A DNA stretch of 64,000 nt, taken from Mycolicibacterium tokaiense. Its GTDB lineage: Bacteria > Actinomycetota > Actinomycetes > Mycobacteriales > Mycobacteriaceae. Positions 7,732-15,829 of the stretch are shown here, piece after piece (position 1 is the first letter of the stretch; each line of letters opens with the position of its first letter). The notes under the pieces are model-generated. The model was not told where the DNA came from, searched no databases, and worked only from the letters and a program-made list of their open reading frames with translations. Where the stretch lies: NCBI RefSeq assembly GCF_010725885.1, contig NZ_AP022600.1, forward strand, positions 310,001 through 374,000, written 5' to 3'. Made by a program: the position numbers and the translations under genes.

Positions 7732-8626
7732 GCCACTGCCCGATGGGCCCCTGCCCATCGTTCGCCTGCGGCACTGGGGACGATGGGTCAGCGCGGTCAT
7801 CATCCTCGGCCTGCTCGTCGGCCTGATCGTCACGCTCGCCGAGGCGCAGATCCAGTGGGCGTCGGTGCCGGACTTCGTGATCTACCGCGTGATGATCGTC
7901 GGTCTGGTCAACACGGTGATCCTCGCGGTGGTGGCCCAGACGCTGGCCATCGTCATCGGCATCGTGATCGCGCTGATGCGGCGCAGCGCCAACCCGGTGG
8001 CAGTGTGGTTCGCCTCCGCCTACATCTGGCTGTTCCGCGGTCTGCCGGTGCTGCTCCAGATCCTGATCTGGTACAACCTGGCTCTGGTGATCCCGACGAT
8101 CTCGATCCCGTTGCCGTTCGGCGGTTACCTGCTCAATGAGCCCACCAACGTCCTGGTGAGTGCCTTCACCGCCGCCTTGCTGGGGCTGGCCCTCAACGAA
8201 AGCGCCTACATGGCCGAGATCGTGCGCGCCGGGCTCAACAGCGTGGACAGCGGGCAGACCGAGGCGGCGAAGTCCATCGGCATGAGTCCGGGCCTGACGC
8301 TGCGCCGGGTGGTGCTGCCCCAGGCGATGCGGGTGATCATCCCGCCCACCGGCAACGATTTTGTGGACATGCTCAAGGGCACGTCCATCGCCTCGGTGAT
8401 CGGGGTGACCGAACTGCTCCACGCGGCCAACAACATCTCGTCCAACAACCTGCTGGTGATGGAGACCCTGTTCGCCGCCGCCGTCTGGTACATGGCGGTG
8501 GTGACGGTCGCCGGATTCGGACAGCACTATCTGGAGCGCAGATTCGGGGGTACCGAACGCAGCGCCGCCGCGCAGGCCGCCCGAGCGTTGCGCGCCATCC
8601 CGCTGACCAGGAGCGCCCGTGTCTGA
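7721..8626 (+). CDS. amino-acid ABC transporter permease
   Basis: A 301-residue membrane protein beginning at ATG 7721, overlapping the end of the binding-protein gene by 11 bases. It has a long N-terminal segment and about five or six helices. The permease EAA loop is visible near residues 175-200 (SAYMAEIVRAGLNSVDSGQTEAAKSIGMS, read in part), with the GLVNT..LAVVAQTLAIVIG start typical of HisM/GlnP proteins. It should form the membrane channel of the importer, probably as a homodimer because only one permease gene is present. Confidence 0.9.
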   Translation: MAAEPLPDGPLPIVRLRHWGRWVSAVIILGLLVGLIVTLAEAQIQWASVPDFVIYRVMIVGLVNTVILAVVAQTLAIVIGIVIALMRRSANPVAVWFASAYIWLFRGLPVLLQILIWYNLALVIPTISIPLPFGGYLLNEPTNVLVSAFTAALLGLALNESAYMAEIVRAGLNSVDSGQTEAAKSIGMSPGLTLRRVVLPQAMRVIIPPTGNDFVDMLKGTSIASVIGVTELLHAANNISSNNLLVMETLFAAAVWYMAVVTVAGFGQHYLERRFGGTERSAAAQAARALRAIPLTRSARV

Positions 8627-9386
8627 CCCACTGCTGCGGGCCGTCGGCATCCGAAAGAGCTACGGCCACAACGAAGTACTCCGCGGAATCGATCTGGAGG
8701 TCCACCGCGGCCAGGTGGTGTGCCTGCTCGGCCCGTCGGGCGCCGGAAAGAGTACATTCCTGCGGTGCCTGAACCATCTCGAGACCATCGACGCCGGCCA
8801 GGTGTGGGTGGACGGCAAGCCCATCGGATTCGCACTGCGCGGCGGGAAACTCCATGAACTGCGCGAACGTGAAGTCGCCAAGCAGCGCCGAGACATCGGC
8901 ATGGTGTTCCAGCGGTTCAACCTGTTCGGACACCGCACCGCCCTGGAGAACGTCACGGAGGGGCCGATCCGCGTCCTCGGCGTCGCTGCCGAGGTGGCAC
9001 GCAAGGAGGGCCTGGCGCTACTGGACCGGGTGGGCTTGGCCGACCGCGGCGACGCCTATCCGGCGCAACTGTCCGGGGGCCAGCAGCAACGGGTGGCGAT
9101 CGCCCGATCGTTGGCGATGAAGCCGAAGCTGATGCTGTTCGACGAGCCCACCTCCGCGCTGGATCCCGAGCTGGTGGGCGAGGTGCTCTCGGTGATGAAT
9201 TCGCTTGCCCAGGAAGGGATGACCATGGTGGTGGTGACTCACGAGATCAGCTTCGCCGCCGAAGCCGCCGATGAGATCGTGTTCATGGCCGACGGCGCCG
9301 TGGTGGAGACCGGCCCCCCGCAGCGCGTGCTGAAGAACCCGGAACACGAACGCACACGCCAGTTCTTGGCTCGGGTGCTCGCGTGA
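8619..9386 (+). CDS. amino-acid ABC transporter ATP-binding protein (GlnQ/HisP type)
   Basis: A 255-residue ATPase starting at GTG 8619 (AGGAG 6 bases upstream), overlapping the permease by 8 bases. Walker A is GPSGAGKST near residue 40, the Q-loop follows in MVFQRFNLF, the signature is LSGGQQQRVAIARSL near 150, and Walker B with switch region is LMLFDEPTSALDPE. These are all intact and of the polar amino-acid importer subfamily. It supplies energy to the importer encoded just upstream. Its last codons overlap the start of the fused PLP/regulator gene. Confidence 0.93.
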   Translation: MSDPLLRAVGIRKSYGHNEVLRGIDLEVHRGQVVCLLGPSGAGKSTFLRCLNHLETIDAGQVWVDGKPIGFALRGGKLHELREREVAKQRRDIGMVFQRFNLFGHRTALENVTEGPIRVLGVAAEVARKEGLALLDRVGLADRGDAYPAQLSGGQQQRVAIARSLAMKPKLMLFDEPTSALDPELVGEVLSVMNSLAQEGMTMVVVTHEISFAAEAADEIVFMADGAVVETGPPQRVLKNPEHERTRQFLARVLA

Positions 9387-11140
9387 AACCCCTGTCTCCG
9401 CGCTACCAGCTGCAGTTCTCCGAGCCGGAGGGCTATCTGGACTTCGCCCGGTTCGGTCCGCCGTCGCACGCCGTCCTGGACACCACGGCCAGGCTGTTGG
9501 AGAAGGCAACCCATGCGGGCCCGGCCACCGTCGACGAACTGATGCGCGAAGAGACCCGCGCCAAGGCCGCCGCCGCCCGACTGTGCCGCAGCGACATCGA
9601 CCACATCGTGTTGCTGCCGAACACCAGCCTGGGCCTGATGCAGGCGGCGTTCAACGCCCCGGTCGGCAGCACCGTGCTGGTCTCGGAGGCCGAGTTCCCC
9701 GCCAACACCTACCCGTGGGCCCGCGCGGAGCAGGCCGGGCGGCTGACTGTCCGTCAGCTGCCGGGCGGCTTCGTGACGGCCGACCGGGTGGCCGAGGCAC
9801 TGACCGACGACATCTCCATGGTCTCGGTCAGCGCGGTCGACTTCCGTACCGGCTACCGGGCCGACCTCGCCGCACTGCGCGACGTCATCGGCGACCGCCT
9901 GCTGGTGGTGGACGCCATCCAGGGCTTCGGCGTGATCGAGGAGCCCTGGGAGGTGGCCGACATCCTGGTGGTCGGCGGGCAGAAATGGTTGCGCTCAGGG
10001 TGGGGCACCGGGTTCGCGATGCTGTCGGACCGGATGGCCGACCAGATGGATCCGATCCTGTCCGGCTGGACCGGTGCGCGCGACCCCGGCCTGTTCGACA
10101 ACGAGATCCACCCCGCGGACTACACCGCGGCCGCGTGGTCGATCTCGAACCTGAGCCCCGTGACATCAGGGGCGTTCGCCGCCGGCTTGGAGTTGGCGGA
10201 GGAGGCGGGCGTCGGCGAAATCGGCGCCCAGATCGAGATGCGGGTCAACGCCTTGGAAGACGCCCTGCTCTCGTCCGGTGCCGAGATCGTCTCCGCGCGC
10301 CGGCGCCGGGCGGGAATCCTGGCGTTCACCGTGCCGGAGCACACCGCAGAGCAGGTGGGCGCGGCGTTGACCGCCGGCGGGATCGCGGCCACCATTCGGC
10401 CCGAACACGTGCGCCTCTCCCCGCATGCGACCACCTCGTTGGAGGTTGTCGACCGGCTTCGGGCGGCCCTGGGGTCATTGGCGACGCCCAGCAGGGTGGA
10501 AGTGACCACCCCGGCGAGCCCGGCCGGCGCCGTCACCCACGAGCTGCTGGCGTCGTTCATCCCCGCGGTACACGGGTTGGCGGCGATGCTGGGTCCGGGC
10601 AACGAAGTGCTGCTGCACGACTTCTCCCGGCTCCCCGATTCCATCGCGGCCATCGCCGGGGACCTCACCCACCGCACCGTGGGCGGACCGATGACGGACC
10701 TGCTCCTGGGCCTGATCCGCCGCGGCACCACCCAAGACCTCATCAACTACCGAACCAACAATCCCGACGGGCGCCCGATCCGGTCATCGACGGTGTTCCT
10801 CCGCGATGCCGACGGAGTCGCCATCGGCTGCTTGTGCGTGAACAGCGAACTCAGCGAATCGGTTTCAGAGGTGCCGCCGGACCGAGCGGAGAGCTTCCCC
10901 CCTGATGTGGACAGTCTGCAGCGCTTCCTGGTCGACCGCGCCATCACCAAGGTCGGCATCGAGCCCGCCCAGATGAAGAAACAGCACAAGGCTGCGGTGG
11001 TGCGCGAACTCGACGAGGCGGGCTTCTTCCTCATCCGGGATTCCGTCGACCATGTGGCCGGCCAACTGGACGTCACCCGCTACACGATCTACAACTATCT
11101 CAACGAGGTCCGGGCTGACACGACTGCGCCGGGCGCCTAG
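9383..11140 (+). CDS. fusion of class-V PLP-dependent aminotransferase-fold enzyme with YheO/DauR-like sensor and DNA-binding domain
   Basis: A 585-residue protein starting at GTG 9383, which overlaps the ATPase stop (GTGA), so the two are translationally coupled. Residues ~1-370 are a fold-type I, class-V aminotransferase/desulfurase-like domain: D177 lies in VVDAIQGFG, and the PLP-binding lysine is K201 in GGQKWLRSGWGTGF. Residues ~385-490 match the YheO PAS-like ligand domain (GPGNEVLLHDFS, then TVFLRDADG and IGCLCVN). Residues ~530-577 match the matching helix-turn-helix (LDEAGFFLIRDS, DVTRYTIYNYLNE). DauR-type regulators control D-amino-acid catabolism in Pseudomonas, usually as separate proteins. 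The inferred role is both to degrade the imported compound and to sense it to control this operon. The substrate is unknown. Confidence 0.85.
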   Translation: MKPLSPRYQLQFSEPEGYLDFARFGPPSHAVLDTTARLLEKATHAGPATVDELMREETRAKAAAARLCRSDIDHIVLLPNTSLGLMQAAFNAPVGSTVLVSEAEFPANTYPWARAEQAGRLTVRQLPGGFVTADRVAEALTDDISMVSVSAVDFRTGYRADLAALRDVIGDRLLVVDAIQGFGVIEEPWEVADILVVGGQKWLRSGWGTGFAMLSDRMADQMDPILSGWTGARDPGLFDNEIHPADYTAAAWSISNLSPVTSGAFAAGLELAEEAGVGEIGAQIEMRVNALEDALLSSGAEIVSARRRRAGILAFTVPEHTAEQVGAALTAGGIAATIRPEHVRLSPHATTSLEVVDRLRAALGSLATPSRVEVTTPASPAGAVTHELLASFIPAVHGLAAMLGPGNEVLLHDFSRLPDSIAAIAGDLTHRTVGGPMTDLLLGLIRRGTTQDLINYRTNNPDGRPIRSSTVFLRDADGVAIGCLCVNSELSESVSEVPPDRAESFPPDVDSLQRFLVDRAITKVGIEPAQMKKQHKAAVVRELDEAGFFLIRDSVDHVAGQLDVTRYTIYNYLNEVRADTTAPGA

Positions 11141-12027
11141 CGTCCGATCGGGTTGTCGGCCAACCATGCGTCGGCCACCTGACGGGGGTCGGCGCCACCG
11201 GCGACGTCGGCCCGCATCCGCTTGAGCGACGCGGTGTCCAGCACACCGGCCACTTCGTTGACCGCAAGCACCTGACGCGCGGTCAGCGCGTTGCGCCGGT
11301 ACAGCGGCACGGCATTTTCCGCCTGGATCAGTGCCGGGGTGCTGTCGGCGAGCACCACCACCTCGGCGGGCACATCCGGATCCGCGGTGGTGGTCCATGC
11401 GACGGTGATCTCACCCGCGTCCAGGGCCTCGAAAAGCGTGGTGTCGTCGGGGAATTCGCGAGGCGGCGGCAGCGCGCACCGGCCCACCCGCGCGGGTGTC
11501 CCGGCACCGCGAACCGCGCCTGCGACCACGTCCCCACAATGCTGTATCAGCGCGTCGAGGTTGGTGTCGCCCCACGCGGTGGCGGTCTGCTCGCTCACCG
11601 CGGCGGCCGGCTTGTCCTCCGCAGCCGTGGTGTAGTCCCCGGCTGCCAGGCCTTCGGGCAGGACGCCGACCATCTGCTCGTACACCTCGTCGTCGGAGCG
11701 CGCCGACGTCCCCGGGGCGAACGTGTCCAGGAGTGTGCCGGTGAAACCGGGCGCGACGATCACATCGCCGGAGTCCAGCCCTGCCAACGGATCCGGGACC
11801 ACGGCCACCCGCGCGTCGGTGCCGTAGAAGCGCAGCGCCGCCGCATACAGATTGGCCAGCAGTTCCGATTCAGCGCCGGCGTCGGCGCCCACGGTCAACG
11901 GCGCCGGCGGCGTGGACTCACCGCCGCAGCCGGCCACCACCACGGCCACCGCGGCGAGCACCCCGGCACGTACGCCGAATGCGGATCGCCATGACTCAGC
12001 CACGCGGGCCACGTTACTGCACGTCAC
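11137..12027 (-). CDS. lpqZ: lipoprotein LpqZ, OpuAC-type glycine betaine/choline-binding fold
   Basis: A 296-residue predicted lipoprotein read from GTG 12027, with GGGAG about 6 bases before it; GTG 12012 is an alternative. The signal ends in the lipobox V-A-G-C near residue 34. The mature part (LTVGADAGAESELLANLYAAAL, shown only in part, and ITVAWTTTADPDVP) resembles the OpuAC substrate-binding family for quaternary ammonium compounds. The position beside corA matches M. tuberculosis lpqZ (Rv1244). No transporter subunits adjoin it. Its 3' end overlaps the convergent fused-regulator gene by 4 bases. Confidence 0.8.
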   Translation of the reverse strand: MTCSNVARVAESWRSAFGVRAGVLAAVAVVVAGCGGESTPPAPLTVGADAGAESELLANLYAAALRFYGTDARVAVVPDPLAGLDSGDVIVAPGFTGTLLDTFAPGTSARSDDEVYEQMVGVLPEGLAAGDYTTAAEDKPAAAVSEQTATAWGDTNLDALIQHCGDVVAGAVRGAGTPARVGRCALPPPREFPDDTTLFEALDAGEITVAWTTTADPDVPAEVVVLADSTPALIQAENAVPLYRRNALTARQVLAVNEVAGVLDTASLKRMRADVAGGADPRQVADAWLADNPIGR

Positions 12028-12090
12028 CTCCGGCTCCCTTCAGCTACGGCGCGTAGCATTCCGGCTGATCAGCCGAGCACGGGAGGGCAG

Positions 12091-13170
12091 ATGCCGACAT
12101 TTCGAGCGCGGCCGACGAGCAGTACCAGCGACCCCGTCGATGCCCGGCGGATCCACATCCCGGTGGCCCGCGCCATGGTGGACTGCGGCATCTACGTCGA
12201 CGGTGAACGTCTTCCCGGTAAGTACACGCACCTGGCGGCCCTGCAGAAGGTGCGTGACATCGAGTGCTCCGAGCACAAGACGTTTGTCTGGATCGGCCTG
12301 CATGAACCCGACGAGCACCAGATGCAGTCGGTGGCCGAGGTCTTCGGGTTGCACCCACTGGCCGTCGAGGATGCGGTGCACGCCCACCAGCGGCCAAAGC
12401 TGGAGCGCTACGACGACACCTTGTTCCTGGTGCTCAAGACCGTCAACTACGTGCCGCACGACTCGGTGGCCCAGGCCCGCGAGATCGTGGAGACCGGCGA
12501 GATCATGGTGTTCGTCGGCCCCGACTTCGTGGTGACGGTGCGCCACGGGGACCACACCGGGCTGGCCGGGGTGCGGCACGCGATGGAAGCCGACCAGAAA
12601 CAGATGGCGCTGGGCCCCTATTCGGTGATGCACGCCATCGCCGACCACGTGGTGGACAGCTACCGCAGCGTCACCGCGCTGATGGAGTGCGACATCGACA
12701 CCATCGAGGAGGACGCCTTCTCCACCCGCAACACCGACATCGCGCAGATCTACATGCTCAAGCGGGAAGTGGTCGAGATGCGCCGCGCCATCGCACCGCT
12801 GTCGGTCGCGCTGCAGCGACTGAGCGACCACAAGGATCTGATCTCCAAGGAGATCCTGCGCTATTTCCGCGACGTGGTGGACCACCAGAACCAGGCCGCC
12901 GACCAGATCAGCAGCTACGACGAGATGCTCAGCTCACTGGTACAGGCCGAGTTGGCCAAAGTGGGCATGCAGCAGAACACCGACATGCGCAAGATCTCGG
13001 CGTGGGTGGCCATCGCCGCGGTGCCCACCGCGATCGCCGGTATCTACGGGATGAACTTCGAGCACATGCCGGAACTGCAGTGGACGTGGGGCTATCCCAC
13101 CGTGCTGTTGGTGATGTTCACCGTGTGCAGCCTGCTCTACCGGACGTTCCGGCGTAACCACTGGCTCTGA
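12091..13170 (+). CDS. corA: magnesium/cobalt transport protein CorA
   Basis: A 359-residue CorA-family Mg2+ channel. ATG 12091 follows a GGGAGGG ribosome site. The long N-terminal cytoplasmic domain is followed by two C-terminal transmembrane helices. The family's universal G-M-N motif is at residues 320-322 (IYGMNFEHMPE), and the basic C-terminal tail RTFRRNHWL is typical. It forms a pentamer in the membrane. It corresponds to Rv1239c by position and sequence. With the MgtE-like protein at 16.8 kb it suggests a Mg2+ homeostasis role for this region. Confidence 0.95.
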   Translation: MPTFRARPTSSTSDPVDARRIHIPVARAMVDCGIYVDGERLPGKYTHLAALQKVRDIECSEHKTFVWIGLHEPDEHQMQSVAEVFGLHPLAVEDAVHAHQRPKLERYDDTLFLVLKTVNYVPHDSVAQAREIVETGEIMVFVGPDFVVTVRHGDHTGLAGVRHAMEADQKQMALGPYSVMHAIADHVVDSYRSVTALMECDIDTIEEDAFSTRNTDIAQIYMLKREVVEMRRAIAPLSVALQRLSDHKDLISKEILRYFRDVVDHQNQAADQISSYDEMLSSLVQAELAKVGMQQNTDMRKISAWVAIAAVPTAIAGIYGMNFEHMPELQWTWGYPTVLLVMFTVCSLLYRTFRRNHWL

Positions 13171-13174
13171 TTAC

Positions 13175-13432
13175 AGCCGGGCGACGAGGCGGGTGAGGGC
13201 ACCCCGAGCGCAGCGAGGGGTCGGCTGAACCCGGGGAGGAGAGCCGGCGTGGGAATTTAGAGCCGGGCGACGAGGCGGGTGAGGGCACCCCGAGCGCAGC
13301 GAGGGGTCGGCTGAACCCGGGGAGGAGAGCCGGCGTGGGAATTTAGAGCCGGGCGACGAGGCGGGTGAGGGCACCCCGAGCGCAGCGAGGGGTCGGCTGA
13401 ACCCGGGGAGGAGAGCCGGCGTGGGTCTCTAC
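13175..13432. repeat. 86-bp tandem repeat, three copies
   Basis: Copies are 13175-13260, 13261-13346 and 13347-13432. The first two are identical, and the third diverges only in its last ~12 bases. Each unit contains GTCGGCT and AGCCGGC, which can pair across 15 bases, and the run CGAGCGCAGCGAG. A few bases of a fourth unit continue into the 3' end of the next gene. Short frames within the array are by-products of the repeat. It fills the space between corA and the convergent SUFU-like gene. Confidence 0.95.
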
Positions 13433-13998
13433 AGCCGGGCCGGGTCCCGCACGTCAACACCGTCCTGCTCCCAGGTGCGACGGAGTTCGTCGATGCCCTT
13501 GAGCCGCACCCAGGCCGCCTCGTTGGCCGAGATGGGCGTCGCGGTGAGGAACCTCACCGGCTCACGCGGTGGATCCAGTGGTACGTCGGGAATTTCACCG
13601 GCCCCGAGAATCACTGCGCTGACTCTGGCCCCCTCCCACAGCGTCGCACCCAGATCGATCAGGGCATCCTGTTGCAGCACCACCCCGTCGACCGCGGGGG
13701 TGGCGGCCAAGATGGCGATGGCACGGGCGAGTCCCGGGGTGGGAGCCGAATCACGCATGCTGACAACCACTTCGGCGCGCGGACCCTGCAGCGGATCGGC
13801 GGCCAACTGCGTCGGGTCCCCCATCGGGTGGCGCGAACAGCCCAACGACACGTAGTGGATCAGCCCGTCAGCGTCAGGGCCGAACCGCAGCACCTCGATC
13901 CGCTCGACGCCCAGGAAGGTGACGCTGGCCGAGTCAGGGTCCTGACCGGCGAAATACCCGCGCAGGTGCGCGCGGACAACCTCGAGTACCTGCGTCAT
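13429..13998 (-). CDS. suppressor-of-fused (SUFU) domain-like protein
   Basis: A 189-residue soluble protein read from ATG 13998 (MTQVLEVVRAHL); GTG 14085 upstream is an alternative that would add 29 residues. The sequence VSLGCSRHPMGD and the C-terminal block FLTATPISANEAAWVRLKG are typical of bacterial SUFU-fold proteins, which have no settled biochemical role and often occur near toxins or surface systems. The stop codon abuts the 86-bp tandem repeat. It follows the stress-protein-like membrane gene at 14098-14622 on the same strand after about 100 bases. The assignment rests on recalled family patterns. Confidence 0.65.
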   Translation of the reverse strand: MTQVLEVVRAHLRGYFAGQDPDSASVTFLGVERIEVLRFGPDADGLIHYVSLGCSRHPMGDPTQLAADPLQGPRAEVVVSMRDSAPTPGLARAIAILAATPAVDGVVLQQDALIDLGATLWEGARVSAVILGAGEIPDVPLDPPREPVRFLTATPISANEAAWVRLKGIDELRRTWEQDGVDVRDPARL

Positions 13999-14097
13999 CG
14001 TGGAGCCGCACACCGCCTTCCGGCTCACCGGCGGGCGTGTCCCCGCGGGTGCACCGTAGAGCGCCACCGCCGCGGGATGCAACACGGCCCGCTCGGG

Positions 14098-14622
14098 CTA
14101 CAACGTCAGCCGTGCCAGCATGTCCCGGGCCCGCTCGGCGTTCTGCGGATCGCACAGGACGTCGTAGCGGCCTGCCACCAACTGCATGGTGGAACTGAAA
14201 TCCCTTGTGCCCTTGGCCATGGCGTAGGGGATCGCCGAGGTGATCAAGCCGAAGAAGACACCGGCAATCAAGCCGGTCAGCAGTGACGACCACGGGTTGG
14301 GACTGAAAAATCCCAGCACCAGGCCGATGAAGATACCCAGCCAGGCGCCGGTGAGCACACCGCCTCCGAGCACCTTGGCCCAGCTCAGGCGGCCGGTGAC
14401 CCGCTCCACCTGCATCAGGTCCACCCCGACGATGGTGACCTGCTCGACGGGGAATTCGTTGTCGGACAGATAGTCGACGGCTTTCTGGGCTTCGGCGTAG
14501 GTGGGGTACGACCCGATGGGCCACCCCTTCGGCGGCGTCGGCAATCCCACGGGAGCACGCCGGCCTCGCGCACCGCCGGTAGCGCCGCCCGGCGTCTGCC
14601 CGGACTGGAACGGACTGGTCAT
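14098..14622 (-). CDS. general stress protein 17M-like membrane protein (Rv1234-like)
   Basis: A 174-residue protein from ATG 14622 with GAGGATGACG upstream. After a Gly/Pro-rich start comes the YflT/GSP17M-type domain (IGSYPTYAEAQKAVDYLSD and VEQVTIVGVDL, near residues 36-68). Two glycine-rich hydrophobic hairpin segments follow (about 84-108 and 115-135), then a short C-terminal region. In M. tuberculosis the homologue follows the lpqY-sugABC trehalose importer, which is absent here. Function is unknown; members are stress-induced in Bacillus. Confidence 0.78.
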   Translation of the reverse strand: MTSPFQSGQTPGGATGGARGRRAPVGLPTPPKGWPIGSYPTYAEAQKAVDYLSDNEFPVEQVTIVGVDLMQVERVTGRLSWAKVLGGGVLTGAWLGIFIGLVLGFFSPNPWSSLLTGLIAGVFFGLITSAIPYAMAKGTRDFSSTMQLVAGRYDVLCDPQNAERARDMLARLTL

Positions 14623-14830
14623 AGCTCGTCATCCTCCTCTGGGCACCCGTTTTCGGCCAGTGTTTCCGGTGTCGGCGTACCCGCTTCTGCACTGTCAACG
14701 ACCAAGCGCGGGCTTTGGTGCCCTGATGCCATGTGCGCCACTCCTCCTCATCGCTCGTGCCTCGCTCTGCATCGTCGTCGCCGGCCCTCGATCCTGCCGC
14801 GTCACCAGCGCATACGCTAGGTTGTGAGGC

Positions 14831-15274
14831 ATGACCCTGCCCGGCGGAGACACCGGCGACAAGCCGAGTGAGCAGTCCGGCGCGGACCCGTCCGTCGAGC
14901 AATCCCCGCACCAGCAGGCCGCGCCGGGCTACCCGGGCGCCGGAGGCTATCCCCCGCCGCCCGGGTTCACCGACTACGGCCAGCAGTACCGGCCCGGTTA
15001 TCCCGACGGCGACCAGTACGGCTACGGATATGCACCGCCGCGGCAGACCAGCACCAACACCATGGCCATCGCGTCGCTGGTCACGTCTGGGCTGGGCATC
15101 GTCCCGTTCTGCGGCGGCATCCTGTCGATCGTCGGGATCGTGCTCGGCGCGGTGGCGCTGAGCCAGATCAAGGAGACGCGGCAAGAGGGTTACGGAATCG
15201 CCGTGGCCGGAATCGTGGTCGGTGTGGCGATGCTGATCGTCGGACTAATCTGGACCATCTTCGCGCTTCGCTGA
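14831..15274 (+). CDS. DUF4190 membrane protein with proline/tyrosine-rich N-terminus
   Basis: A 147-residue protein from ATG 14831. The first ~75 residues are disordered and rich in Pro, Gly and Tyr (PGYPGAGGYPPPPG). The rest is the DUF4190 pair of transmembrane helices flanking a short polar loop (QIKETRQEGYG). It has a tandem paralogue 19 bases downstream. Proteins of this shape are common in actinobacteria and have no known role. It resembles the Rv1233c position in M. tuberculosis. Confidence 0.8.
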   Translation: MTLPGGDTGDKPSEQSGADPSVEQSPHQQAAPGYPGAGGYPPPPGFTDYGQQYRPGYPDGDQYGYGYAPPRQTSTNTMAIASLVTSGLGIVPFCGGILSIVGIVLGAVALSQIKETRQEGYGIAVAGIVVGVAMLIVGLIWTIFALR

Positions 15275-15293
15275 CATCGGAGGCAGGAACCCC

Positions 15294-15829
15294 ATGACCA
15301 ACCCGGAACCACGCTCCGGCGGGAACGAGTACCCGTCGCTGGAGAACTCGCCCCCGGCGACGGATCCGTACTCGCCGGTCGACTATCCGGCGCACTACCC
15401 GGATGCCGCCTACCCCCCGCCGCCGCCGTCGGGATATCCGCCGCCGCCCGCGGGTGGCTATGCGCCGCCGTCCGGCGGCTATCCCCGCCGTACCCGCCGC
15501 CGCCGTACCCGGGCCAGCCCGCGTACCCCGGATATCCGATGTACAACCCGTACGACCCCTACTCGCAGGGCAAGCCGCCGGGCACCAACGGCAAGGCGAT
15601 CGCCGCCCTGGTCACTGCTGTCGGCGGCATCGTCTTGTGCGGATTGCCGTCCATCGCCGGAATCATCCTGGGCATCATCGCCATGCGTGAGACCAAACAG
15701 ACGGGCCAGGACGGCTACGGCCTGGCGCTGACCGGTCTGATCGTCGGGAGCCTGGTGGTGGTGTTCGGCATCCTGTACATCGTGTTCCTGGTGGTGGTCG
15801 CCGCCAACAGCTCCAGTTACACCTATTAG
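15294..15829 (+). pseudogene. second DUF4190 membrane protein gene, interrupted by a one-base frameshift
   Basis: Translation from ATG 15294 (GGAGG upstream) gives a normal Pro/Tyr-rich start, then switches at about 15483-15486 into an arginine-rich string. In the frame one base over, the expected PPPY/PGYP repeats resume and run through MYNPYDPY into an intact two-helix DUF4190 domain ending at 15829. One C missing from the CCCC run in TATCCCCGCC explains both halves. It is a tandem paralogue of the preceding gene. It may be a true frameshift, a phase-variable tract or a sequencing error. The stop overlaps the convergent lyase gene stop. Confidence 0.8.

Noticed and set aside
13171..13460. 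Short repeated minus-strand frames, and a possible CRISPR array, in the tandem repeat
   Set aside because: The 86-bp units are contiguous with no variable spacers, so this is not CRISPR, and the frames only reflect repeat periodicity.
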